DNA of 34,211 nt from JBKDZR01 sp047971485. Its GTDB lineage: Bacteria; Pseudomonadota; Alphaproteobacteria; Rhodobacterales; Rhodobacteraceae. Below the pieces are notes generated by a model. It saw only the letters and a program-made list of their open reading frames with translations. It made no database searches and was not told where the DNA came from. Shown one piece after another: positions 16,387-24,604 of the stretch. How positions within the stretch are numbered: the stretch's first letter is position 1; each line of letters starts with the position of its first letter. Location of the stretch: positions 1 through 34,211 of the forward strand of contig JBKDZR010000117.1 of assembly GCA_047971485.1 (NCBI GenBank), written 5' to 3'. The translations under genes were made by a program, and so were the position numbers.

Positions 16387-16896
16387 ATGGGCGATTATCC
16401 GACATCTTTCGACAGGGACGCCCTGCTGCGATGCGCGCGCGGGGAACTCTTCGGACCCGGCAATGCCCAGTTGCCCGAACCGCCGATGCTGATGATGGAT
16501 CGGATCACCGATGTGTCGGCCGATGGCGGCGAACATGGCAAGGGGCATATCCGCGCGGAACTGGATATCAGCCCCGATCTGTGGTTCTTCCCCTGCCACT
16601 TCCCCGGCAATCCGGTCATGCCTGGCTGTCTGATGCTGGACGGCCTGTGGCAGCTGACCGGCTTCAACCTGGGCTGGCGCGGCTGGCAGGGCCAAGGCTT
16701 TGCCCTTGGCGCCGGCGAGGTCAAGCTGTCCGGCATGATCCGGCCCGACCGCAAGCTTGTCACCTATGAGGTGGATTTCACCCGCGTCATCGACCGCCGG
16801 CTCAAGATGGGCGTGGCCGATGGCCGGGTTCTGGCAGATGGGGAACTTGTCTGCGCCGTAACCAACATGAAGGTCGGTCTGGCCACCGCCGACTGA
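16387..16896 (+). CDS. fabA: 3-hydroxydecanoyl-[ACP] dehydratase/isomerase
   Basis: This enzyme dehydrates 3-hydroxydecanoyl-ACP and isomerises the product to cis-3-decenoyl-ACP, the branch point for unsaturated fatty acids. It has 169 residues from 16387 (MGDYPTSFDRDALL, the usual beginning); an in-frame ATG at 16372 lacks a ribosome-binding site. The catalytic pair is H71 in FFPCHFPGNPVMPGC and D85 in LMLDGLWQ. It is the first gene of a fabA-fabB-fabI operon, 24 bases before fabB, divergent from irr. Confidence 0.96.
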   Translation: MGDYPTSFDRDALLRCARGELFGPGNAQLPEPPMLMMDRITDVSADGGEHGKGHIRAELDISPDLWFFPCHFPGNPVMPGCLMLDGLWQLTGFNLGWRGWQGQGFALGAGEVKLSGMIRPDRKLVTYEVDFTRVIDRRLKMGVADGRVLADGELVCAVTNMKVGLATAD

Positions 16897-16920
16897 GCCC
16901 TTGAGCGAAGGAGAGCGCCA

Positions 16921-18147
16921 ATGCGCCGTGTCGTCATCACCGGGCTGGGCATTGTCTCGCCCATCGGGAACAGTGCCGCCGAGGTGGATCAAAGCCTGCG
17001 CAACAGCCGCTCGGGGATCCGGGCCGAACCCAACTACGCCGAGCACGGCTTTCGCAGCCAGGTTGCCGGCATCCCCCAGATCGACCTGACCGAGGCAATC
17101 GACAAGCGCCAGCTGCGCTTCATGGGGCCGACGGCCGCCTATGCCTATCTGGCCATGCAGCAGGCCGTCGCCGACAGCGGCCTGAGCGAGGCCGAGGTCA
17201 GCAATGAACGTACCGGCCTGATCGCCGGGTCGGGCGGACCCTCGACCTCGAATTTCCTGACCGCGCACACCACGGTGCTGGAAAAGGGCGCGCCCAAGCG
17301 CATGGGGCCGTTCATGGTGACGCGCTGCATGTCCTCGACCGTGTCAGCCTGCCTTGCAACACCGTTCAAGATCAAGGGCGTGAACTATTCCATCACCTCC
17401 GCCTGTTCCACATCGGCCCATTGCATCGGCAACGGGGTGGAACAGATCCAGCTTGGCAAACAGGACATCATCTTCGCCGGCGGCGGCGAGGAAGTGGACT
17501 GGACCCTGTCATGCCTGTTTGACGCAATGGGGGCCATGTCGTCCAAGTATAACGACACGCCGGAAACCGCCTCACGCGCCTTTGATGCCACGCGCGACGG
17601 GTTCGTCATCGGCGGCGGCGGCGGTATGGTCGTGCTGGAGGAACTGGAACATGCCAAGGCCCGCGGCGCCAAGATCTATGCCGAGGTGACAGGCTATGGC
17701 GCCACCTCGGACGGCTATGACATGGTCGCGCCCTCGGGTGAGGGTGGCGAGCGATCCATGCGCCAGGCCCTGGCCACCATCGGCGATCGCAAGGTGAATT
17801 ACATCAACGCCCATGGCACATCGACCCCCGCCGGCGACGTGACCGAGGTCGAGGCCGTCCGCCGCGTCTTTGGCGAGGGCAGCACGCCGCCGATTTCTTC
17901 GACCAAATCACTGACCGGCCATTCCCTGGGCGCCACCGGTGTGCATGAGGCAATCTATTGCCTGCTGATGATGCAGGGCGATTACATCGCCGCCTCGGCC
18001 AATGTCACGGAACTGGACCCGGCCCTGCACCCCGACGAAATCGCCACGACGCGCATCGACAATGCCGGTCTGGACACGGTGCTGTCCAACAGCTTCGGCT
18101 TTGGCGGCACCAACGCGACCCTGATCATGAGCAAGTATAACGGATAG
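16921..18147 (+). CDS. fabB: 3-oxoacyl-[ACP] synthase I
   Basis: This condensing enzyme elongates the cis-unsaturated acyl-ACP made by FabA. It has 408 residues. The active-site cysteine is C162 in SITSACSTSAHC, with H298 in INAHGTSTPAGD, K329 in SSTKSLTGH and H334. The C-terminal NSFGFGGTNATLI is typical. AAGGAGAG lies 8 bases upstream of the ATG. Pairing with fabA favours FabB over FabF. Confidence 0.96.
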   Translation: MRRVVITGLGIVSPIGNSAAEVDQSLRNSRSGIRAEPNYAEHGFRSQVAGIPQIDLTEAIDKRQLRFMGPTAAYAYLAMQQAVADSGLSEAEVSNERTGLIAGSGGPSTSNFLTAHTTVLEKGAPKRMGPFMVTRCMSSTVSACLATPFKIKGVNYSITSACSTSAHCIGNGVEQIQLGKQDIIFAGGGEEVDWTLSCLFDAMGAMSSKYNDTPETASRAFDATRDGFVIGGGGGMVVLEELEHAKARGAKIYAEVTGYGATSDGYDMVAPSGEGGERSMRQALATIGDRKVNYINAHGTSTPAGDVTEVEAVRRVFGEGSTPPISSTKSLTGHSLGATGVHEAIYCLLMMQGDYIAASANVTELDPALHPDEIATTRIDNAGLDTVLSNSFGFGGTNATLIMSKYNG

Positions 18148-18152
18148 TGACG

Positions 18153-18941
18153 ATGGCGGATTTGATGAAGGGAAAGCGCGGCCTTGTCATGGGGGTCGCG
18201 AATGATCACTCGATTGCCTGGGGCATTGCCCGGGCGCTGGCAGCGGAAGGCGCCGAACTGGCCTTCACCCATCAGGGGGAAAGCTTTGGCAAACGCCTGG
18301 CGCCGCTGGCGGCCAGTGTCGGATCAGATCTGCTGCTGGATGTCGATGTGATGAACCCCGAGCAGATGGATGCCGCCTTTGCCCGTCTGGCCAAAGACTG
18401 GGGCACGCTGGATTTCGTCATCCATGCCATCGCCTATTCCGACAAGGCGGAACTGAGCGGCCGCTTCATCGAAACCAGCCTGGACAATTTCCGCAGCTCG
18501 CTGTCGATTTCCTGCTTCTCACTGATCGACGTGGCCCGCCGGGCCCGGCCACTGATGGCGGAGGGCGGCACGATCCTGACCCTGACCTATCAGGGATCGA
18601 ACCGGGTGACGCCGTTCTACAACGTGATGGGCGTGGCCAAGGCAGCGCTGGAATCCACCGTGCGCTATCTGGCCAATGACCTGGGCCCCGAGGGGATCCG
18701 AGTCAACGCCATTTCCCCCGGCCCGATGCGTACCCTGGCCGGTGCGGCCATCGGCGGGGCGCGCAAGACCTATCGCCACACCGAAATGAACGCCCCCCTG
18801 CGCGCAAATGCCACGCTGGAAGCGGTCGGCGGGACAGCCGTCTACCTGAGTTCGGACTACGGGGCCTGCACCACCGGGGAAATCGTCCGCGTGGATGGCG
18901 GCTATCACGTCCTTGGCATGGCCCAGCCGGACAACCTCTGA
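18153..18941 (+). CDS. fabI: Enoyl-[ACP] reductase (NADH)
   Basis: This short-chain dehydrogenase performs the last reduction of each fatty acid elongation round. It has 262 residues from the ATG at 18153, 5 bases after the fabB stop. The cofactor loop GVANDHSIAWGIA is at about 14-26. The catalytic tyrosine Y156 and K163 form the Y-x6-K pair in YNVMGVAK, and Y146 precedes. The C-terminal segment TGEIVRVDGGYHVLGM is typical. It completes the fabA-fabB-fabI operon. Confidence 0.96.
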   Translation: MADLMKGKRGLVMGVANDHSIAWGIARALAAEGAELAFTHQGESFGKRLAPLAASVGSDLLLDVDVMNPEQMDAAFARLAKDWGTLDFVIHAIAYSDKAELSGRFIETSLDNFRSSLSISCFSLIDVARRARPLMAEGGTILTLTYQGSNRVTPFYNVMGVAKAALESTVRYLANDLGPEGIRVNAISPGPMRTLAGAAIGGARKTYRHTEMNAPLRANATLEAVGGTAVYLSSDYGACTTGEIVRVDGGYHVLGMAQPDNL

Positions 18942-18957
18942 CCGCCGAAAAGGGGCG

Positions 18958-18981
18958 GCACTGTGTCTTGGGGCACAGTGC
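18958..18981 (+). terminator. Hairpin at the end of the fab operon
   Basis: GCACTGTG and CACAGTGC form a perfect 8-bp stem around TCTTGGGG, 16 bases after the fabI stop. There is no T run, so termination by this hairpin alone is uncertain. Confidence 0.45.
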
Positions 18982-19091
18982 GCCGGAACCGGATGGTCCA
19001 TAACCGGGCCAGCGCCGTCCCCAGTGGCGCCGGTAAAGGCGGGTTGCGTCTCGCTGATCCTTACGTCAGCGCCCCAGGGCGCACCGCTGAA

Positions 19092-19122
19092 ATCGTCGCG
19101 CCTTGCATCGGGGCGCGACGAT
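19092..19122. repeat. Perfect 11-bp inverted repeat
   Basis: ATCGTCGCGCC and GGCGCGACGAT pair perfectly around a nine-base loop. It is preceded at 19070 by another small perfect hairpin and lies about 155 bases before the channel gene. It could be an RNA element in the leader, a terminator remnant, or a protein-binding palindrome. Confidence 0.55.
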
Positions 19123-19276
19123 GCGTTCGGCAATGGCCCGTTTGCGCCATTCTGCCCCGCACACGCGCCCATGTCACACGGCCATACTGGACGCCACCGC
19201 CGCGCTGGCGTACCCCTGATCCTGTCAGGGCCCCGCGCGGATCATCCGCCGGCAAAGCACCCGAAGAGGCGTTGGC

Positions 19277-19696
19277 ATGGTGGCACAGATTTTCGACGGA
19301 TTGATCCTGATCATCCTGACGGTGGCAATTCACGGACTCGTCCTGGGCTGGAGCCTGCACCGCTTCAATTCCCGGCACGCCGCACGGGCCGTGCGGTCCA
19401 CCGTTGCCACCGTCTGGTTGCTGTCGCGGCTGGCCGTTCTGGTGGTGCTGACCCACCTGATCGAAATCCTGATCTGGGCGGTGTATTTCGACTGGCGCGG
19501 CACCATTGATACCATCGAGCTGGCCTTCTATTTCAGCGCGGTCACCTACGCGACCATCGGGTATGGCGATATCGTTCCCCCCGAAACCTGGCGTGTCATC
19601 GCCTCGATGGAGGGGCTGACCGGAATCCTGATGTGCGCCTGGTCGGGCGGCTATTTCTTCGCCATCGTGTCCCGCCTGTACCGCATCACCATCTGA
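19277..19696 (+). CDS. Small potassium-channel-like membrane protein
   Basis: A 139-residue protein with hydrophobic helices at about 7-27, 46-70, and a pore loop plus last helix at about 80-130. The selectivity filter is explicit: T93-I-G-Y-G-D98 in TYATIGYGDIVPP. It belongs to the ion-channel (Ion_trans_2) group. No RCK/TrkA_N domain follows. It lies 9 bases before a cation/proton antiporter gene on the same strand, so the two are probably one operon for K+ or Na+ homeostasis. Tetramer formation is assumed from the family. Confidence 0.85.
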   Translation: MVAQIFDGLILIILTVAIHGLVLGWSLHRFNSRHAARAVRSTVATVWLLSRLAVLVVLTHLIEILIWAVYFDWRGTIDTIELAFYFSAVTYATIGYGDIVPPETWRVIASMEGLTGILMCAWSGGYFFAIVSRLYRITI

Positions 19697-19705
19697 GAGG
19701 CGCTG

Positions 19706-20926
19706 ATGACGATTCTGGTCATCTTTCTGATCCTGATCTTCAGCTACAGCCTGATCTCGGCCGTGGTAGAGCGCACACGGCTGACCGCCCCCATCGTCTT
19801 TACCGCCGTGGGCATAGGTGTGGGAAGTTTTGCCACCAACCTGCAAAGCTATGCCATCGACACCGAGACCTTCCTGAGTGTCGCCGAACTGGGGTTGGTG
19901 CTGCTGCTTTTTACCGATGGCGGCCGGATCAGCATGCGCTTTGGCGGGGGGCTGCGCTCGGTGCCCGCTCGGTTGCTCAGCATCGGCATGGTTCTGACCA
20001 TTGCCCTGGGTCTGCTGGCCGCCCTGGTCCTGTTTGGCAGCCTGTCCATCTGGGAGGCCGGGGTGCTGGCGGCAATCCTGGCGCCAACGGATGCAGGATT
20101 GGGACAGGCCATCGTCTCGGATCGGCGGGTGCCCCGCCATATCCGCGAATCTCTGAATGTCGAAGCCGGGCTGAATGACGGCTTGTCCGTGCCCTTCCTG
20201 TTGTTCTTCATCGCCCTGGCCGAGAATGCCGAGGGGGTCGATGTTCAGCTGTCGCACTATTTCGTCGCCCAGTTCGGCTATGGTCTGGCCATCGGCCTGG
20301 CCGTGGGCTGGGCTGGCAGCCGCCTGTTCGCCGCCGCCATCCACCGCGACTGGATCGGCCCCGCCTATCGGCATATGGCCGTTGCCGCCCTGCCGATGAT
20401 GTGTGTGCTTGCCTCCGAAGCGGTGGGGGCCAGCATGTTCATCGCCGCCTTCATCGCCGGACTGGCCGCACGCGACGGGCTGGGCCAAAGCCATGTCACC
20501 CACCACAGCAGCGAGTTTGCCGAGGAATGGGGCGAGTTGATCAACCTGACTGTGTTCTTCCTGTTCGGGCTGGTCGTCGCCGTGCAATGGGACGATCTGG
20601 CGCCGGTCCATTTCCTCTATGCCCTGCTCAGCCTGACCGTGGTGCGGATGCTGCCGGTGGCCATCGCCCTGATCGGCACCGGGCTGCGTCGGTCGACAGT
20701 GCTGTTCATGGGCTGGTTCGGGCCGCGTGGGCTGGCCTCGATCGTGCTGGGCCTGGTCTATCTGGAACACAGCGCCGATCAGGCCTCGGTCACAATCCGG
20801 GCCGCTGTCATCGCCACGGTCCTGGTCAGCATCCTGGCCCATGGGCTGAGCGCCAAGAGCGGCGTCCAACACTATGCCGGAAAGGTCGACAAGATGCCCC
20901 AGGACGCGGTCGAAAAGATCGGCTGA
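19706..20926 (+). CDS. CPA1-type cation/proton antiporter
   Basis: A polytopic membrane protein of 406 residues with about 12 hydrophobic segments. The transport core shows APTDAGLGQAIVSD (about 126-139) and LNVEAGLNDGLSVPFLLFF (about 150-168), the TDA and END-type motifs of CPA1 exchangers; a GPRGLASIVLGLVYLE segment near the C-terminus is also typical of NhaP-like proteins. There is no cytoplasmic RCK domain. Ion specificity (Na+ or K+) cannot be read from sequence. It is preceded by GAGAGGCG and the channel gene. Confidence 0.88.
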   Translation: MTILVIFLILIFSYSLISAVVERTRLTAPIVFTAVGIGVGSFATNLQSYAIDTETFLSVAELGLVLLLFTDGGRISMRFGGGLRSVPARLLSIGMVLTIALGLLAALVLFGSLSIWEAGVLAAILAPTDAGLGQAIVSDRRVPRHIRESLNVEAGLNDGLSVPFLLFFIALAENAEGVDVQLSHYFVAQFGYGLAIGLAVGWAGSRLFAAAIHRDWIGPAYRHMAVAALPMMCVLASEAVGASMFIAAFIAGLAARDGLGQSHVTHHSSEFAEEWGELINLTVFFLFGLVVAVQWDDLAPVHFLYALLSLTVVRMLPVAIALIGTGLRRSTVLFMGWFGPRGLASIVLGLVYLEHSADQASVTIRAAVIATVLVSILAHGLSAKSGVQHYAGKVDKMPQDAVEKIG

Positions 20927-21124
20927 CAGAGGCCAGCAATGCCCGCGCCGGACCGGACGTGTCCATCCTTGGCTCGGCCTGAAAGCGTTTCGCGTTGCTG
21001 CGCCTGCACGCAGCACGCCCCAAACCGTTTACACCTCGGCGCCAAAGCGCCCGAAACCGGCCACCAACGGGGGCGTGGTCCGGCCACAAAGCCGAGGGGC
21101 GAGGACGGATAAAGGCCCAAATCG

Positions 21125-22057
21125 TCACGGTAAGGGAATGAACTCGGCATTATCGCCCTCCGGCAGATCGAACAGCCCCGCCCCCCAATCCGCAGCACGC
21201 CAATCCCGCTTTGCCGCCTCGATCCGATCGCGGGACGATGCAACGAAATTCCACCAGATATAGCGCGGCCCGTTCATCGTCGCGCCCCCCAAAGCCATCA
21301 GCCGCGCCCCCTGCGGGCCGGCGGTCAGGGTGATCCGGTCACCTGGCCGAAAGACCATCATCCGACCAGCCCCATGGCTTTGCCCTGCCACCTCCACCGC
21401 GCCCTGGGTGACATAGACCCCGCGATCCTCGTGATCATCGGGCAGCGGCACACGGGCGCCGGGGGCCAGGGTCATATCCAGATAGAACGTCTCGGAATAC
21501 AGCGTCGCCGGCGCCGTTTCCCCATAGGCGGTGCCCAGGATCAAACGCGCCGAGGCGCCCTCGGCCTCCAGCAGGGGCAAGGCATCCTTGCCGTGATGTT
21601 CAAAGATCGGGGCCATGTCCTCGCGATCCTCGGGCAAGGCAATCCAGGTCTGGATGCCGAACAGGCTGTGGGGGCCCGCGCGGGCCGGCACCGAGGTCCG
21701 TTCCGAATGGCTGACACCCCTGCCCGCGACCATCCAGTTCAACTCGCCCGGGCGGATGATCTGATCCGAACCGATACTGTCACGGTGGTGGAAATCCCCC
21801 TGATACAGATAGGTGACGGTGCCCAGCCCGATATGGGGATGGGGGCGCACGTCGATCCCCTGCCCGGTCAGGAACTCGGCCGGGCCAGCCTGATCGAAGA
21901 AGATGAACGGCCCGACCATCTGGCGCTTGGGCGCCGGCAAGGCGCGCATGACCTCGAACCCGCCCAGATCGCGGGCGCGGGGGATGATCAGGGTCTCAAT
22001 CGCCTCGGCACCGACCTTGTCGGGGGGGCCGGGTGTAAAGGCTGGGTTCCAGCTCAT
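21125..22057 (-). CDS. Pirin family protein (first copy)
   Basis: A cupin-fold protein of 310 residues starting at 22057 (MSWNPAFTPG), with AAGGATGG upstream. The N-terminal pirin domain shows PHPHIGLGTVTYLYQGDFHHRDSIGS, where the histidines bind metal, and VAGRGVSHSERTS. The C-terminal pirin domain includes APGARVPLPDDHEDRGVYV and ends in a long tail, YIWWNFVASSRDRIEAAK, which marks one common bacterial subgroup. Some pirins act as quercetinases or redox-linked regulators. The function here is unknown. It lies 70 bases after the second pirin gene and shares its direction. Confidence 0.92.
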   Translation of the reverse strand: MSWNPAFTPGPPDKVGAEAIETLIIPRARDLGGFEVMRALPAPKRQMVGPFIFFDQAGPAEFLTGQGIDVRPHPHIGLGTVTYLYQGDFHHRDSIGSDQIIRPGELNWMVAGRGVSHSERTSVPARAGPHSLFGIQTWIALPEDREDMAPIFEHHGKDALPLLEAEGASARLILGTAYGETAPATLYSETFYLDMTLAPGARVPLPDDHEDRGVYVTQGAVEVAGQSHGAGRMMVFRPGDRITLTAGPQGARLMALGGATMNGPRYIWWNFVASSRDRIEAAKRDWRAADWGAGLFDLPEGDNAEFIPLP

Positions 22058-22127
22058 GTCGCCATCCTTTCCGTACGGTTTCACGCAAAGCAACGGGGTG
22101 GCACGAAGATCGCGCCACCCTTGGGGT

Positions 22128-22988
22128 TCACAGGACGCCGAAACGGCCCGCGTTGAAATCCCGGACCGCCTGATGAAGCTCGGCCTCGGTGTTCATCACG
22201 AAGGGGCCATAGGCCGCCACCGGTTCATCAATCGGTTCCCCAGCCAGAACCAGCAGCTTGGCCGCGTCGGCCGCCGCAATGGTCACCGCGCCCCCGTCAC
22301 GGGACAGACGGGCTGTGGCCGGACCGGTCAGGGACGTGTCGGCATTCACCGTCACCGTCCCGGACAGGGCCACAACCAGAACCGTATGTCCCTCGGGTGG
22401 GGTCAGCGTAATCTCCTTGCCCGCGTTCAAGGCCAGATCCCAGACATCCAGCGGGGTAAAGGTCCGTGCCGGGCCCTGGGTTCCTTCATACATGCCCGCG
22501 ATGACCCGCAGCCGGCCCGCCCCCCCGGGCAGATCGACCACCGGGATCTGCGCAGCCTCGATCCCCTGATAACCCGGCGCGGTGGATTTATCCCGGGCCG
22601 GCAGGTTCACCCAAAGCTGGACCATCTCAAAGGCGCCGCCACGGGCTGTGTAATCATGGCTGTGGAACTCCTTGTGCAGGATGCCATTGCCCGCCGTCAT
22701 CCACTGGACATCGCCTTCGCGGATCACGCCGCCACGCCCGGTGGAATCGCCGTGTTCAACCTCGCCGTCATAAACGATGGTCACGGTCTCAAAGCCCTTA
22801 TGGGGATGCACCCCCACACCGCGGGGCGTATCGGCCGGCGCGAAGTGATGCGGCCCGGCATAATCGAGCATCAGGAAGGGCGAGGTCTCGGCGCTGCCCG
22901 ACATGTGGGAAAACAGCGACCGCACCGGAAAGCCATCGCCGACCCAATGGCCGCGCGGCGCAGGCGTGGTGGACAGAACTGTACGCAT
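22128..22988 (-). CDS. Pirin family protein (second copy)
   Basis: A 286-residue bicupin, starting at 22988 with GGAGGT five bases before the ATG. The metal site is HPHKGFETVTIVYDGEVEHGDS and GNGILHKEFHS. The C-terminal pirin domain contains GPFVMNTEAELHQAVRDFNAGRFG, which marks a different subgroup from the neighbouring pirin. The two are paralogues placed in tandem and are probably co-transcribed. The physiological role is not apparent from sequence. Confidence 0.92.
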   Translation of the reverse strand: MRTVLSTTPAPRGHWVGDGFPVRSLFSHMSGSAETSPFLMLDYAGPHHFAPADTPRGVGVHPHKGFETVTIVYDGEVEHGDSTGRGGVIREGDVQWMTAGNGILHKEFHSHDYTARGGAFEMVQLWVNLPARDKSTAPGYQGIEAAQIPVVDLPGGAGRLRVIAGMYEGTQGPARTFTPLDVWDLALNAGKEITLTPPEGHTVLVVALSGTVTVNADTSLTGPATARLSRDGGAVTIAAADAAKLLVLAGEPIDEPVAAYGPFVMNTEAELHQAVRDFNAGRFGVL

Positions 22989-23113
22989 GGGACACCTCCA
23001 ACTGGTTGCGGGCAACACGCCCGCCGTTGGTCCCAATGTGGCATCCCGGCCCGGCCCGGCAAGACGGAACGCCCCTGCATTTTCGAACAGATCCTGCGCG
23101 CCGGGCGCAGATC

Positions 23114-24562
23114 TCAGGCCGCCTTGCCCTGCTTTGCCGGGCCCGCCGCCGCAGCCAGTTCAGCGATCTTGCGCGAGGTGACGACCTGATGGTTCTTGAC
23201 GTAAACCTCGTGGTTTTCCTCAATCGCCTTCAGATCATAGACATAGTTCACCAGGAACCCGCAGGATTGCGCCATCCGGTCCTCGGATATGTCCCCCAGC
23301 CAATTGAGACTGTCCAGCCGGGCCCCGTTGCCCAGATGAAAGCGGGCCACCGGATCCGTCGGGTGATCCCCTGACTTCACGCGCACCAGATAGGCCGCGA
23401 TCAGCCGGGTCAGGATCGGCTTCAGCGTGTCCGCCACATCCGGCAACAGATGCCAGTCTACCCGGTCCAGCGCCGCCAGCGTCTGTCGGTCGGCGGCGCT
23501 GATCCAGGGGCTGTCGGGATCGCCCAGAACCTGCGCCGTGAGCCAGCGCCGAAAACCCGGCACCGGCGACAGGGTGGCAAAGGTCCGCAGGTTCGGCAAT
23601 TCGCGCCGCAGTTCCACAACCACCTGCTTGATCAGGAAATTGCCAAAGGAAATGCCCCGCAACCCATCAAGACAGTTGTTGATCGAATAAAAGATCGCCG
23701 TATCGGCCCTGGCCACCGGCAGTTCCTGACGGTCCAGCCCGATGATCGGCGCGATATCGCGCGACACGCCCTTGACCAGCGCCACCTCGACGAAAACCAG
23801 CGGGTCCTCCGGCAAGGCCGTGTGGAAAAAGGCGAAACAGCGCCGGTCCGATGCCAGGCGCCGGCGCAAATCGTCCCAGCCCTGCATTTCATGGACGGTT
23901 TCATAGGCGATCAGCTTTTCCAGAACCGCGGCAGGCGTGCCCCAGTCAATGCTGCGCAGATGCAGAAACCCCCGGTTGAACCATGAGGCCAGCACATGCC
24001 GCAAATCACTGTCGACGGGGCGCAGATCCGGATTGTCCGGCAGATGGGTCAGCAAGGCGCGACGCATGTCGACCAGCGATCGGGTGCCATCGGGTGCCAT
24101 GTTCAGCCGGCGGAACAGTTCCTGCCGGCGTGGTTCGGCCAGTTTGAGGAACCGGGCCAGCGCCGCGTCATCCCCGGTATCCCTGAGGATGCGGGCCGCG
24201 CCATAGACCGCCTCGGCGTCCAAATGAAACCGGGTCCGCAAGATGCGAAAGAAGGTCAGCTGTTCCCGGGCGTTCATCCGCTGATACAGGTCCATCACCC
24301 GCCGCGCGATTGCCGTGCCCGAGGCTTCGCCCCGGGTGGACATCAGTTCCTCACACTCGGCCTCGATATCGGCGGCGGTGATCCCCGCAGCGTCCCGACG
24401 CACGCGCAGTAACTGTAGCCCGGCATCAGCAACATTGTGCACGAAAGAGGCCAGCCCCACAGTCGGCCTGGCCCGCACCACGCCCGTGTCGCGGTCGGTT
24501 TCCGCGTTCCTGTCGTTTCCCGTGTCCATACCGGTTCCCGCGTGGTCCTCTGTCTCGGTCAT
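23114..24562 (-). CDS. Malonyl-CoA decarboxylase
   Basis: This enzyme converts malonyl-CoA to acetyl-CoA and CO2. From 24562 it has 482 residues. The helical N-terminal domain (about 60-170) is followed by the GNAT-like catalytic domain with FVEVALVKGVSRDI, FYSINNCLDGLRGISFGNFL and FATLSPVPGFRRWL, where the Ser and the His in VARFHLGNGARL are in the catalytic region of the family. Other in-frame ATGs at 24595 and 24529 make the start uncertain. It follows the malonyl-CoA synthetase gene directly, giving a malonate-to-acetyl-CoA pair (matB then matA in Rhizobium terms). Confidence 0.93.
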   Translation of the reverse strand: MTETEDHAGTGMDTGNDRNAETDRDTGVVRARPTVGLASFVHNVADAGLQLLRVRRDAAGITAADIEAECEELMSTRGEASGTAIARRVMDLYQRMNAREQLTFFRILRTRFHLDAEAVYGAARILRDTGDDAALARFLKLAEPRRQELFRRLNMAPDGTRSLVDMRRALLTHLPDNPDLRPVDSDLRHVLASWFNRGFLHLRSIDWGTPAAVLEKLIAYETVHEMQGWDDLRRRLASDRRCFAFFHTALPEDPLVFVEVALVKGVSRDIAPIIGLDRQELPVARADTAIFYSINNCLDGLRGISFGNFLIKQVVVELRRELPNLRTFATLSPVPGFRRWLTAQVLGDPDSPWISAADRQTLAALDRVDWHLLPDVADTLKPILTRLIAAYLVRVKSGDHPTDPVARFHLGNGARLDSLNWLGDISEDRMAQSCGFLVNYVYDLKAIEENHEVYVKNHQVVTSRKIAELAAAAGPAKQGKAA

Positions 24563-24604
24563 GGCACTGCACCCGATTGTTGCGACCCGGCACATCCTGC
24601 CATG

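Larger units (their letters stand above)
18942..19276 (+). other. Hairpin-rich non-coding region upstream of the ion channel
   Basis: 335 bases without a credible gene. It contains four perfect inverted repeats: 18958-18981 (8-bp stem), 19070-19083 (GCGCC/GGCGC), 19092-19122 (11-bp stem) and 19214-19230 (6-bp stem). The first probably ends the fab operon. The others would lie in the leader of the channel/antiporter transcript. It has no similarity to the dispersed repeat that I can see. Confidence 0.6.

Noticed and set aside
19061..21016. 651-codon open frame antisense to the channel and antiporter genes
   Set aside because: It is rich in Gln, His, Asp and Gly with no recognisable domain, and opposes two genes with clear motifs; such shadows are expected in high-GC DNA.
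20927..21124. Gap between the antiporter and the first pirin as a possible fourth repeat copy
   Set aside because: Only a few GC-rich words (GCGCCGGACCGG) resemble the repeat; the core blocks are absent.
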